From positions 62,001 through 126,000 of the forward strand of contig JAHBXW010000011.1 in the NCBI GenBank assembly GCA_019636235.1: DNA of 64,000 nucleotides. The letters are read 5' to 3'. The translations under genes and the position numbers were made by a program. Every line of letters begins with the position of its first letter. Within the stretch, counting starts at the first letter, position 1. This DNA comes from Planctomyces sp. Lineage in GTDB: Bacteria; Planctomycetota; Planctomycetia; Planctomycetales; Planctomycetaceae. The notes under the pieces were generated by a model. That model was not told the origin of the DNA. It worked only from the letters and a program-made list of their open reading frames with translations, and made no database searches. Of the stretch, positions 9,658-18,547 are shown in pieces.

Positions 9658-9858
9658 ATGCCACGGCAAAAGACTCACAAGGGAATGTCCAAGCGCTTCA
9701 AGGTGTCGGCCAGCGGCAAGGCCAAGCACCGCAAAGCGAATCGGGGCCACATTCTCGGCAAGAAGACCGCGAAGCGGAAGCGCCAGTTGCGCGCGAACGG
9801 CGTGGTGGTCGGCATTACGGCGAAGAAAATCGTGGAGGCCCTGCGGCCGGGCGCCTGA
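9658..9858 (+). CDS. rpmI: Ribosomal protein bL35
   Basis: 66 residues, very basic, with the classic N terminus [20 protein letters not shown] and the [10 protein letters not shown] stretch. Large-subunit protein. Normally part of infC-rpmI-rplT, but infC is not upstream here: a divergent DUF6807 gene is. A hairpin pair lies between it and rplT. Confidence 0.97.
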   Translation: MPRQKTHKGMSKRFKVSASGKAKHRKANRGHILGKKTAKRKRQLRANGVVVGITAKKIVEALRPGA

Positions 9859-9874
9859 GGACGCGTCCCCGCGG

Positions 9875-9915
9875 CCGCCATCTCTGTAGCGATGGCGGAC
9901 TGCCTGATGGCAGGC
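9875..9915 (+). other. Two tandem hairpins between rpmI and rplT
   Basis: First hairpin: perfect 8-bp stem CCGCCATC (9875-9882) / GATGGCGG (9891-9898), loop of 8. Second: 5-bp stem GCCTG (9902-9906) / CAGGC (9911-9915), loop ATGG. No T-run follows, so this is not an intrinsic terminator. Position in a ribosomal-protein spacer suggests an RNA control or processing site, as L20 autoregulates its operon in other bacteria. This is inference. Confidence 0.45.
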
Positions 9916-9999
9916 GATGTGGGCCTGGAAGTTTGACGAAGACATGATCGCCCGGCGCGGCAGACGACGGGCGCGACAGAGATCTCGGCAGGTGCTTCG

Positions 10000-10365
10000 A
10001 TGCGAGTAAAATACAGCAAGGCGGCCCGGCGGAAGAAGAACCGGATTTTCCGGGAAGCCAAGGGCAGCGTCGGCGGACGGGGGCGGCTGTGGCGGACGGT
10101 GCAGGAGCACGTGCGTCGCTCGCGGGCCTATGCGTTCCGGGACCGCCGCGTCCGCAAGCGCGACTTCCGTCAGTTGTGGATCACGCGCGTCACGGCCGCC
10201 TGCCGGATCCGGGGTCTCCGGTATTCGGCCTTCATTCATGGCCTGAAGCTCGCCGGGATTGAACTGAATCGGAAGATGCTGTCGGAACTGGCGATTCACA
10301 ATCCGACGGTGTTCGACGAGATCGCCGCCGCGGCGACGGCGGCCGTGCAGAAGTCCGCCGCCTGA
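10000..10365 (+). CDS. rplT: Ribosomal protein bL20
   Basis: 121 residues, basic, with the family stretches [16 protein letters not shown], the [17 protein letters not shown] core and the [11 protein letters not shown] / [10 protein letters not shown] segments. Binds 23S rRNA early in 50S assembly, and in Escherichia coli and Bacillus also represses its own operon. Lies 141 nt after rpmI. Confidence 0.98.
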   Translation: MRVKYSKAARRKKNRIFREAKGSVGGRGRLWRTVQEHVRRSRAYAFRDRRVRKRDFRQLWITRVTAACRIRGLRYSAFIHGLKLAGIELNRKMLSELAIHNPTVFDEIAAAATAAVQKSAA

Positions 10366-10536
10366 TCTCCGGCGACCCGGCGGGCGCGGACGCTGGCGCT
10401 CCGAGCGCCATTCCGGAACGGTCCGCTCAGGTTTTCCGGTTCGCGTCCGGAAGTCGTGACGTTCCGCGCGGTGCTCAATGGGCTGTCCGCAGGGACTAAC
10501 CCGATCGCCGGTGCGAACTTTTCGAGGTTCTCCGCG

Positions 10537-11541
10537 ATGGACGCCGTCGCTCAGATTGCCGCTTATGAATCGGACGCCCTCGCGGCGCTCGCCGCGGCCG
10601 CCAGCGCCGATGACCTCGAAGCGGTCCGGATCAAGTTCCTGGGCAAGAAGCAGGGCCGTCTCAAGGACCTGCAGACGCTGATCGGCAAGGTGCCCGCCGA
10701 CGAGCGGCCCGCCATCGGCAAGCGGTTCAACGAGGTCAAGGACCGCGTCACGGCCGCCTGCGAAGTCCGCCAGTCCGAGTTGCTGAAACCCCGCCAGTCC
10801 GCCGGCGCCATCGACGTCACGCTGCCCGGTCTGCCGCTGCGGCTGGGAGGCGTGCACCCGTTGACGCAGACCATCCAGGAATTCCGGGACGTCATGGCGC
10901 GGCTGGGCTTTTCGGTCGCCGACGGACCCGAAGTTGAGGATGAGTGGCACAACTTCGAGGCCCTCAACATCCCCGCGGATCACCCGGCCCGCGACCCGCT
11001 GGAGAACTTCTACGTCGCTGCCGCCGAAGCGCTGGCCGGCGGACCACGACTGCTGCGCAGTCAGACGTCGACCGTGCAGATCCGCGTCATGGAGCGGACG
11101 CGCCCGCCTGTGCGGATTGTGTCGCTGGGCCGTGTCTATCGGCCGGACGCGATCGACGCCACGCACTCCTGCATGTTCCACCAGATGGAAGGGCTGATGG
11201 TCGACCGCGGCGTGACGATGGCCCACCTCAAGACGGTCCTCCGCCAGTTCGCCACGGCCTACCTGGGGGACAGCGTCGAAATCCGCTTTCGCCCCTCCTT
11301 CTTTCCATTCACCGAGCCGTCGGTCGAGTTCGACATGCGCTGGCGCGACCGCTGGCTGGAGGTGGGCGGCGCTGGCATGGTCGATCCGAACGTGCTGGGC
11401 GCCGTTGGCTACGATCCCGAAGTGTATACCGGGTTCGCGTTCGGCCTGGGGATCGAACGGTTCTGCATGCAGCGCTACGGCGTCACGGACATTCGCAACT
11501 TCTACGAAAGCGACGTCCGGTTCCTGCGACAGTTCGCCTGA
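10537..11541 (+). CDS. pheS: Phenylalanyl-tRNA synthetase alpha subunit
   Basis: 334 residues, close to the usual 330-350. Charges tRNA-Phe as an alpha2-beta2 enzyme with PheT. N-terminal coiled coil (about 1-90), then class II catalytic core: [34 protein letters not shown]-type motif 2 (here [13 protein letters not shown]) and the motif 3 stretch [15 protein letters not shown]. The open frame extends 81 nt upstream, but the conserved N terminus and GAGG before the ATG at 10537 support this start. pheT does not follow: the next gene is on the other strand. The 171-nt gap after rplT contains a GC hairpin (10395-10409, GGCGCT/AGCGCC). Confidence 0.96.
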   Translation: MDAVAQIAAYESDALAALAAAASADDLEAVRIKFLGKKQGRLKDLQTLIGKVPADERPAIGKRFNEVKDRVTAACEVRQSELLKPRQSAGAIDVTLPGLPLRLGGVHPLTQTIQEFRDVMARLGFSVADGPEVEDEWHNFEALNIPADHPARDPLENFYVAAAEALAGGPRLLRSQTSTVQIRVMERTRPPVRIVSLGRVYRPDAIDATHSCMFHQMEGLMVDRGVTMAHLKTVLRQFATAYLGDSVEIRFRPSFFPFTEPSVEFDMRWRDRWLEVGGAGMVDPNVLGAVGYDPEVYTGFAFGLGIERFCMQRYGVTDIRNFYESDVRFLRQFA

Positions 11542-11625
11542 TTGAACTCGGCCGCGCCGGAATGCCATTGGCCGGTGGGCGACCACGCCCTGCAGAGCGC
11601 GCCACGGCCGCCGACTGCCGCGGCG

Positions 11626-12831
11626 TCACCAGGCCGCGTCGTAGACCGCCAGAATGTCGCTGACCGTCGGCGGCCGCGGTGTCAGCGTCATCAGTCGGGT
11701 GATCGCGAAGGCCTTCTCCGCGAACTTGCGGAGATCGTCCCGATGGACTCCCAGCTCGCGCAGCCGGCTGCGCAAGCCCGACTCGCCGCGCAGCCGTTCG
11801 ACGGCCGTGATCGCCCGCTCCGCGGCTTCGCCTTCGGAAAGTCCCCGAACATCTTCCCCCAGCAACTCGGCGATGCGGGCGAACTCCCGGACCCGTTTCG
11901 GCAGCGTGAACCGCATGATGTATGGCAACAGCAGCCCGTTCCCCTCCCCATGCGACACGTGCACCGCCCCGCCCACCGGGTACTCCATCGCATGCACCAG
12001 CGCCACGCCGCAGTTGGAGAAGGAGAGCCCCGCCAGCGTCGCGGCCAGCGCCATGCCGGTTCGCGCCTCGCGGTTGTCCGGCTCGCGCGTCGCCGCGATC
12101 AGGTGCTGTCCGATCAGGCGGAACGCCTCTTCCGCGAACAGGTCGCCCAGGGGATGTTTGCCTTCATAGGGGAAGCGCTCGCCCGCGGGGATCGGCATAT
12201 CGCGATAGGACGTCGCCGTGTACGCCTCGACGGCATGCGTCAGCGCGTCCATCCCGCTGTCCGCCGTCGGCTTTTTGGGGCAGCTGACGGTCAGCTGCGG
12301 ATCGACGATCGCCAGCATCGGCCGCAGATAGGGGCTGAGCGTGCTGATCTTGATGTGCTGGTCGGGATCGGTGAGAACGGCGGCATGGGAGACTTCGCTG
12401 CCGGTGCCGGCCGTCGTGGGGACGCCGACGAGCGGCATCAGCGGGCCGGGGACATTGCCGAAGCCGAAGTAATCCTGCAGCCGGCCGCCGTGGGTCAGGC
12501 ACAGGGCGATGAGCTTGGACAGGTCGAGGTTGCTGCCGCCGCCGAGGCCGATGATGACGTCCGGGGCCGCGATCCGCGCCGCCTGGATGCCGGCTTCGGC
12601 CGTCGCGATTGACGGTTCAGGCTCGCCCCCCAGGTAGGCCTCCGCTTCGAGTCCGGCAGTCCGCAGCGGATTGACGACCGCGTCCACGACCCCCACGCCC
12701 GCCAGCGTCCGGTCGGCCACGATGAACGCCCGCCGCAGCTTCCGCTCCTGCAGCCGCGGCGCGAGTTCCCGGATCGCCTCCCACCCGAACACGATTCGTC
12801 CGGCCGATTCGAATCCCCAGGTCGTTCTCAC
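11626..12831 (-). CDS. Iron-containing alcohol dehydrogenase
   Basis: 401 residues, group III (Fe-ADH) family, oxidising an alcohol or reducing an aldehyde/ketone with NAD(P). Cofactor loop GGGSN (97-101) and VPTTAGTGSEVS (138-148); the divalent-metal ligands are all in place: Asp195 and His199 (DSGMDALTHA), His280 (LVHAMEYPVGG) and His294 (HVSHGEGN). The substrate is not predictable, and butanol, lactaldehyde, 1,3-propanediol and maleylacetate enzymes share this fold. Convergent with pheS, and divergent relative to nothing upstream on its own strand within 126 nt (the M24-like gene precedes it in the same orientation). Confidence 0.92.
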   Translation of the reverse strand: MRTTWGFESAGRIVFGWEAIRELAPRLQERKLRRAFIVADRTLAGVGVVDAVVNPLRTAGLEAEAYLGGEPEPSIATAEAGIQAARIAAPDVIIGLGGGSNLDLSKLIALCLTHGGRLQDYFGFGNVPGPLMPLVGVPTTAGTGSEVSHAAVLTDPDQHIKISTLSPYLRPMLAIVDPQLTVSCPKKPTADSGMDALTHAVEAYTATSYRDMPIPAGERFPYEGKHPLGDLFAEEAFRLIGQHLIAATREPDNREARTGMALAATLAGLSFSNCGVALVHAMEYPVGGAVHVSHGEGNGLLLPYIMRFTLPKRVREFARIAELLGEDVRGLSEGEAAERAITAVERLRGESGLRSRLRELGVHRDDLRKFAEKAFAITRLMTLTPRPPTVSDILAVYDAAW

Positions 12832-12957
12832 GTGTCGAGCAGCTCCAGCGTCAGGCGGCGAATGGCGGCGGCGTTCCGGGTCCGGCCACGACGGACGGGG
12901 GGAACGCCAGCCTTGTCAGAGTCGCAGGATAGCCCGCCAACGCGACAGGGGAACCCG

Positions 12958-14160
12958 TCACAGCCCCGTCATGCCCCCGTCCTCGTCCGGCGGCCACTGC
13001 CGCGGGGCCGCCTCCCGGCACAGAATGGCCGGACGCGGCAGCAGTTCCCCTTTGACGAGAATCGGCAGCATCGGCCAGTTCTCGCCGATCGTCAGCACTT
13101 CCAGGCCCTGGGGCCGCACGAGCATCGTGTCGCCGGCGACCGTCGAGCGAACCGAGGGATGCCAGAACACGGCCGACCCCGCGACGAACCTCCGCGATGA
13201 CCCGGGCACGATCGCCGCTTCGCAGGCGTCGTAGCCGATCACCTCGGCCTGTTCAGCGGCCCGCCATTCGTCCGCCGCGCCGAACTTCTCGTAGATCCGC
13301 GCCATCCGCGACCAGGTCTCCAGGAACTCCCAGCCCGGATGGCTGAAGTACATGCCGGTCGCCTGGATCAGCGCCGCGTGCTGATGCCACTCGATGAGCT
13401 GCTGCGGCGGGCTGCTGAAGCACAACGTGCGCGAGACGCCGCAGTGGAGGCCATTGCGGCGTCCGATGGCGGTCAGGACCGCGAAGCGTTCGATGTGGTC
13501 GTCGCTGTAGGCCCAGTGCCGATAGCGGCGGCCCTGGCCATCCGCCAGCACCTGGATCGTCACGGGAACGATGTTCCGCTTCATCATGCGGTGCGCGATC
13601 TGTCCCGCGACTTCCGCTTCTGTCTCTCCCCGCTGGCACTGCCGCGCGGTCGCCTCGACGGCGTGCGTCAGTTCCACGGCCAGCGAGCGCAATGCGGCGA
13701 CGTCGCGCTCGGCGAGCAGCATCCGGAAGTCGGCCAGATCCTGGTGCAGCGAGGTCCCGACATCGTCGCTGGCGATGGTTCGGCCGCGGCAGAGGTCGCG
13801 GACCAGGATGTTGCGGTCCTCGGTCCAGGGACGTTCCTTCAACTGGAAGCCCAGGCCGGACAACTCGCGGTCGAACAGTTGTCCGGAGTCGGCCGAGCTG
13901 CACAGCACGAGGCGAGCCTCGGGGGTGATGAACAGCGTGGCGACGGCATCGCCCGGTCCGCGGCGGGTGCTGTCGCCGCCGCCGGAGAGCCATGCAAAAT
14001 TTTCAGGCCGGGTGAGGAGCAGCGCGTCCAGATTGCGGAGCGCGAGATACTCCGCCAACATGGCGTGGCGACGGTCGACTTCGTGCGCGCGGTCCAGGTC
14101 AAGGGCCTGGAATTCCCCGGAAGAGACGGGTTCGAGCACCGAAACGGGCGTCACCGACAT
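12958..14160 (-). CDS. M24 (Xaa-Pro peptidase) family protein, metal ligands apparently lost
   Basis: About 400 residues with the two-domain plan of M24 pita-bread enzymes: an N-terminal creatinase-like domain (LRNLDALLLTRPENFAWLSGG) and a C-terminal domain with paired helices (ETEAEVAGQIAHRMMKR). Where active aminopeptidases carry Asp, Asp, His, Glu, Glu, this protein has stretches such as VLTAIGRRNGLHCGVSRTL, without the first two aspartates. I therefore read it as a non-catalytic or altered-function homologue. The ATG at 14160 is taken as start; an in-frame GTG at 14196 would add 12 residues. Conserved in planctomycetes as far as I recall; role unknown. Confidence 0.75.
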   Translation of the reverse strand: MSVTPVSVLEPVSSGEFQALDLDRAHEVDRRHAMLAEYLALRNLDALLLTRPENFAWLSGGGDSTRRGPGDAVATLFITPEARLVLCSSADSGQLFDRELSGLGFQLKERPWTEDRNILVRDLCRGRTIASDDVGTSLHQDLADFRMLLAERDVAALRSLAVELTHAVEATARQCQRGETEAEVAGQIAHRMMKRNIVPVTIQVLADGQGRRYRHWAYSDDHIERFAVLTAIGRRNGLHCGVSRTLCFSSPPQQLIEWHQHAALIQATGMYFSHPGWEFLETWSRMARIYEKFGAADEWRAAEQAEVIGYDACEAAIVPGSSRRFVAGSAVFWHPSVRSTVAGDTMLVRPQGLEVLTIGENWPMLPILVKGELLPRPAILCREAAPRQWPPDEDGGMTGL

Positions 14161-14322
14161 AGGCGAACTCGCATCAATCGAACAGCCGCACAGCACGGCG
14201 GCCCGGGTCCGCCGGACCGCGGACGCCGGCGAACGGCCTGCCGGGCCTGTGTACGGCCATCATACCAGTGCAACTTGGCTGCCGCCTCTCGCGGAAGTTG
14301 GTGATTTTTCGAAAAACTGGAC

Positions 14323-14817
14323 GTGGCACGGGAAGAGGCCGATCGTGAGGACTTGTGGGCTGAGGCGTCGGCATTGTCGCCACGGCTGGAGCTGCGCCTG
14401 AAGGGGGGCGCGGAGCCCGTTGTGGCGGGACTGCGACCGGCGACAGGGGGGTGGTCGGTTTACTTTGGCCCCGATCCCGCATATCACTTCGACCGCTCCG
14501 GTGCGCTCCGCCGGGCCTTCGTGAGCGACAACCTGTATCGGACGCAGGGAGAGACACTGGCGCGCCTGACGCGGCGCCGCACCCCGGACCGGGTGGAACT
14601 GTTGCGGAGCGATCTGCCGCCGGCGGAACTCGAGGGCTTCCTGCGGCAGGCGGAAGAACGGCTGCGGGATCTGCACGCGGCGCTCGTGGCGGGCGTCGCG
14701 GACATCCTGCGGCGGCATCCCGCCGACGGCGACGGCGTTCCGCAACTGCGGCAGGCGCTCGAGGACATCCTCGCAGCGCCCCTCCGGCTGGCCCCGGCGA
14801 TCTCCCCCCGTCGCTGA
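14323..14817 (+). CDS. Conserved hypothetical protein
   Basis: 164 residues, not recognised. N-terminal beta-rich half includes [16 protein letters not shown] followed by [20 protein letters not shown]; the C-terminal half (about 95-150) is strongly helical and acidic/basic mixed. No signal peptide or membrane segment. GTG start at 14323 is the best available and has no clear Shine-Dalgarno sequence. Precedes glgP by 124 nt on the same strand but a -10-like box lies between them, so co-transcription is uncertain. Composition and third-position GC fit a true gene. Confidence 0.6.
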   Translation: MAREEADREDLWAEASALSPRLELRLKGGAEPVVAGLRPATGGWSVYFGPDPAYHFDRSGALRRAFVSDNLYRTQGETLARLTRRRTPDRVELLRSDLPPAELEGFLRQAEERLRDLHAALVAGVADILRRHPADGDGVPQLRQALEDILAAPLRLAPAISPRR

Positions 14818-14897
14818 CCCCGAAGCGGGTCGGCTGCGCCCGTCTTCCCCGTGGCGAGACTTCGGAACCTCCGTAGTCCCATTTCCCGAATCGCGTC

Positions 14898-14903
14898 TAT
14901 ACT
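14898..14903 (+). promoter_or_regulatory. Likely -10 box (TATACT) for glgP
   Basis: TATACT inside GTCTATACTCC, 38 nt before the glgP ATG. No good -35 at 16-18 nt. Same GTCTATACT nonamer and similar start distance as for rpmI. Confidence 0.4.
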
Positions 14904-14941
14904 CCCGGGCATTCGCAACTGGATCAAGGAGCGGCATTCCG

Positions 14942-17098
14942 ATGGACTATTCGATTCACCAGAAGACGATTCACGAGAAGCTCACCGAGCTGGCGGGAAA
15001 TCTCTGGTGGAGCTGGCAGCCGGACGTCACGGACATCTTCCGAGAGATCGATCCGGTCCGCTGGTCGGACCTGTCGCACAACCCGATCGTGCTGCTCCGC
15101 GAGTACGGTCCGGACAAGCTCGAAAACCGCGCTCGCGAGGAGCTGCTGCATTCGAGGATTCACGGTGCTTACCGCCGCTGGCTGCAGTACATGCGGGCGG
15201 ACGACACCTGGGGCGACACGCACGCGGGCGTGCTGGGGCATCGGCCGGTGGCCTATTTTTCCGCCGAGTTCGGTCTGCACGAGTCGTTGCGGATTTACTC
15301 CGGCGGCCTGGGGCTGCTGGCGGGCGACCATCTCAAGAGCGCCTCGGACCTGAAGGCGCCGCTGGTGGGCATGGGCCTGTTCTATCACGAGGGCTACTTC
15401 TTCCAGACCGTCGACAAGGACGGCTGGCAGCGCGAGGAATATCTCGTCGCCAACCCGGCTGACCTGCCGATCCGTGAAGCCATCGACGACGACGGCAAGC
15501 CGATCCTGGTCTCCGTCGAAACCCGCAGCGGCAAGATCCACGCGAAGATCTGGAAGGTCGACGTCGGCCGCGTTCCGCTCTACCTGCTCGATACGAACAT
15601 TCCGGAGAACACGGCCGAGGATCGCCAGCTCACGGCCCGCCTGTACGGCGGCAACAATCGGACCCGCATCCGGCAGGAGCTGTTGCTGGGCGTCGGCGGA
15701 CTGCGGGCGCTGACGGCCCTGAACATCTCGCCGAAGGCCCTGCACATGAACGAGGGTCACTCCGCGTTCGCCACGCTGGAGCTGATCCGGATGCGGATGA
15801 AGGACGACGGTCTGACGTTCGACGACGCGCTCCGCGAAGTCGCCGCGGGCTCGGTGTTCACGACCCACACGCCAGTCGCCGCCGGACATGACCGCTTCGA
15901 CAGCGGCCTGATTGAGGAACACCTGTCTCCGCTGTACTCGGACCTGGGCCTCAGCCACGAGGCCTTCATGGGGCTGGGCCGGGTCGATCCGCACCGCATG
16001 GACGAGACGTTCTGCATGACGGTGCTGGCGTTCAAGACGAGTCGGCGGGCGAACGCGGTGTCCAACCTGCACGGCGTGGTCACGCGGCGGATGTGGCGAG
16101 CCTTGTGGCCCTGGCGCAGTGAGGAGGAAATTCCGATCGGCCACATCACGAACGGCGTGCACGTGCCGACGTGGCTGGCGATGCAGATGCGCGTCCTGTA
16201 CGACAAGGTGCTGCCGCTGAACTGGCATCTGAAGACCGGCGAGCCGGGCGTGTGGGCCGACTTCGAGCAGGTCACGCCCGGGGAATTGTGGGAGACCCAT
16301 GAATCGCTGAAGGGCCGGCTGATCGCGTACGCCCGGCACCGGCTGCTGCGATACGCGCAGCGGCACAAGGCGTCGGAGGCCGAGTGCGCGAAGCTGCACA
16401 ACGTGCTGGACCCGCAGGCGCTGCTGATCGGGTTCGCGCGGCGGTTCGCCCCGTATAAGCGGGCGGACCTGGTCCTGAGGGACATCGACATGGTGGCCGA
16501 CCTCATCGCCGACGATGAGCGCCCCGTGCAGTTCATCTTCGGCGGCAAGGCCCATCCGGCCGATGATCTGGGCAAGCAGATCATGCAGAAGATCCACCGC
16601 CTGGCACACGACAAGCGGTTCTGCGAGCGGATCGTGTTCCTCGAAGACTACGACATCAACGTCGCGAGGCACCTCGTGCAGGGCGTCGACGTGTGGCTGA
16701 ACAATCCCCGCCGCCCGCTTGAGGCATCGGGGACCAGCGGCCAGAAGGTGGTCCTCAACGGCGGCCTGAACCTGTCGATTCTCGATGGCTGGTGGGCCGA
16801 GGCGTTCGACGGACTGAACGGCTTTGGGATCGGCACCGGCGTGATCCACGCCAACCAGGACGTGCAGGACCAGCGGGATGCGGAATCGCTCGTCGAGGTG
16901 CTGCGCGATCAGGTGATTCCCCTGTACTACAACCGCGATGCGGACGGCCTGCCGCAGGAATGGATCCGGCGGATGAAGCGGGCGGTTCGGACCCTGGGCT
17001 GGCGGTTCAACGCTGACCGGATGGTCATGGATTACGTGACTCACGCGTACGTGCCGGCGGCGGGGGGGACCTCGTCCGCGATGACCGTGATGCCGTAG
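14942..17098 (+). CDS. glgP: Alpha-glucan (glycogen) phosphorylase
   Basis: 718 residues, GT35 family, shorter bacterial/archaeal-type branch. Releases glucose 1-phosphate from glycogen or maltodextrin ends. N terminus [12 protein letters not shown] is typical of this branch, followed by [20 protein letters not shown] and HMNEGHSAF. The pyridoxal-phosphate site is EASGTSGQK (594-602, Lys602 expected to carry PLP), followed by [20 protein letters not shown] (14926-14931) precedes the ATG. A HEAT-repeat gene begins 1 nt after the stop, suggesting coupled expression. Confidence 0.95.
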   Translation: MDYSIHQKTIHEKLTELAGNLWWSWQPDVTDIFREIDPVRWSDLSHNPIVLLREYGPDKLENRAREELLHSRIHGAYRRWLQYMRADDTWGDTHAGVLGHRPVAYFSAEFGLHESLRIYSGGLGLLAGDHLKSASDLKAPLVGMGLFYHEGYFFQTVDKDGWQREEYLVANPADLPIREAIDDDGKPILVSVETRSGKIHAKIWKVDVGRVPLYLLDTNIPENTAEDRQLTARLYGGNNRTRIRQELLLGVGGLRALTALNISPKALHMNEGHSAFATLELIRMRMKDDGLTFDDALREVAAGSVFTTHTPVAAGHDRFDSGLIEEHLSPLYSDLGLSHEAFMGLGRVDPHRMDETFCMTVLAFKTSRRANAVSNLHGVVTRRMWRALWPWRSEEEIPIGHITNGVHVPTWLAMQMRVLYDKVLPLNWHLKTGEPGVWADFEQVTPGELWETHESLKGRLIAYARHRLLRYAQRHKASEAECAKLHNVLDPQALLIGFARRFAPYKRADLVLRDIDMVADLIADDERPVQFIFGGKAHPADDLGKQIMQKIHRLAHDKRFCERIVFLEDYDINVARHLVQGVDVWLNNPRRPLEASGTSGQKVVLNGGLNLSILDGWWAEAFDGLNGFGIGTGVIHANQDVQDQRDAESLVEVLRDQVIPLYYNRDADGLPQEWIRRMKRAVRTLGWRFNADRMVMDYVTHAYVPAAGGTSSAMTVMP

Positions 17099-17099
17099 A

Positions 17100-18422
17100 A
17101 TGTCGGGACGGGCCGCATCCGGCCCGGCGGATCAGCAAGGTTCCGTCCCGATGGGAAGTCTTCCAGATCAAGCGGCGCGTCGCGCGGCCGGCGGCCTGTT
17201 GGCCTTTGGTGCGTCGGTCGTGGGCCGGGCCATCTTCGTCCAACCGACGATCGTCGTCGTGGCGCTGGCCGGCGCGTACGGCCCCGCCGTCGGTGCGGAC
17301 GAACCGCCCCGCCTGTACGAAGGTCAGACGCTCGACGACTGGCGGGAACGGATCGGCCGGATCGACTTCGCGGCTCCGATCCGCCCGGAGGACGTCGCGG
17401 GATTGCGGAGCATCATGGCCGACCGGGACGCGCCCTGGTTCTCCCGGCGGCAAGCCGCGCTGACGCTCGCACGAATGGGCGCCCCTGCCGCCGCGGCCAT
17501 TCCGGACCTGATCCGCCTGCTGGACGAGCCGTCCGACGACCCCGAAACGTCCCCGCGCCTGTGGGCGCTCAAGGCCCTGGCGCGGTTCGGCCCATTGTCC
17601 GCGGAGGCGACTCCGCGGATCGTCGAGATCATTCGGGATCGAAGCTCGCCGCTCGCGGACCGGCTGACGGCGACGGAGCCGTTGGCGCAGATTGGCGGGC
17701 GGCATCCGGCGGCGGTGCCGGCGCTGATCGAGGTGCTGGAAGACTCTTCGCCAATCGCCGAGGAGGGGGACGAGCTGGAACTGCGGATCGCCGCGGCGGA
17801 GGGACTGTCGCTGACACGGGCGGGTCTGGCGGTTCCCGCCCTGACCGAAGCCTGCGAGTCGTCGAGCCTGCGGCTGCGGCGGGCGGCGGCGACGGCGCTG
17901 GCGACGTTCGGCGCGGAGGCGGCCCCGGCGCTGCCGGTTCTGGCAGGACTCGCGGCCTATGACGATGCGGAGGAGGTCCGCGAGGCGGCCACGGAATCGC
18001 TGGGCCGGATGGGTTATGTCGCCGGTCCGATGCTCGCGGCGCTGTGCGGCGAGGAGGAGGCGGTTGTGCGGCGGCGCGCGGCGACGGCGCTGGGCGGGAT
18101 GGGGCGTACGGCAGCCCCCTGGCTGGATGCGGTGCGCGGCCGGCTGGCGGACGACGATGCGGAAGTCCGCGTGGCGGCGATCGCCGCGATGTGGGACATC
18201 ACGGGCCGAATGGAGGGGTTGGAAGGGCCTGTGTTGTCGCTGCTCGGCGCTGAAGAGCGGTCCGTCCGGATTTCGGCGTCGGAGCTGCTGATCCGAATGG
18301 GCAGCGCCGCGGAAGGGCTGCGGCCGCAACTGGTTGAGCTGGCGGAGACGGGAAGTCCGGAAGAGCGGACTGCGTCGCGGCGCGTGCTCTTGGTGTGGCC
18401 CGAGCCGACTCCCGGCCGATGA
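17100..18422 (+). CDS. HEAT-repeat protein, membrane-anchored or secreted
   Basis: 440 residues. A hydrophobic segment at about 31-65 follows a basic N terminus, giving a signal anchor or long signal peptide. From about residue 110 to the end there are tandem 30-40-residue helical repeats with the HEAT/PBS-lyase pattern (RRAAATALATFG, RRRAATALGGMGRTA, RVAAIAAMWDI). Such scaffolds bind other proteins. Start at 17100 is 1 nt after the glgP stop; a second ATG (17151) lies 17 codons on and gives a more usual signal sequence. No partner is evident beyond translational proximity to glgP. Confidence 0.8.
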   Translation: MSGRAASGPADQQGSVPMGSLPDQAARRAAGGLLAFGASVVGRAIFVQPTIVVVALAGAYGPAVGADEPPRLYEGQTLDDWRERIGRIDFAAPIRPEDVAGLRSIMADRDAPWFSRRQAALTLARMGAPAAAAIPDLIRLLDEPSDDPETSPRLWALKALARFGPLSAEATPRIVEIIRDRSSPLADRLTATEPLAQIGGRHPAAVPALIEVLEDSSPIAEEGDELELRIAAAEGLSLTRAGLAVPALTEACESSSLRLRRAAATALATFGAEAAPALPVLAGLAAYDDAEEVREAATESLGRMGYVAGPMLAALCGEEEAVVRRRAATALGGMGRTAAPWLDAVRGRLADDDAEVRVAAIAAMWDITGRMEGLEGPVLSLLGAEERSVRISASELLIRMGSAAEGLRPQLVELAETGSPEERTASRRVLLVWPEPTPGR

Positions 18423-18547
18423 AGGCGGCAGCGACCGGCGTTTCGGCAACGATCAGCGGCGGCTGATCCGTGGTTGCAGCCGCCTCCTGGCGGCGTCACA
18501 CTGGCGGAGCGACCAGTTCATCCTTCTGCGTTTCGAGGAGTCAAGGC

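Noticed and set aside
10395-10409. GC hairpin between rplT and pheS
   Set aside because: A 6-bp stem without a T-run in very GC-rich DNA; mentioned under pheS but not called a terminator or attenuator.
9565-11586. A 673-codon minus-strand frame over rpmI, rplT and pheS
   Set aside because: Antisense to three certain genes, with His/Arg/Asp-rich shadow composition and no recognisable motif.
14924-17044. A 706-codon minus-strand frame over glgP
   Set aside because: Antisense shadow of a certain gene caused by high third-position GC.
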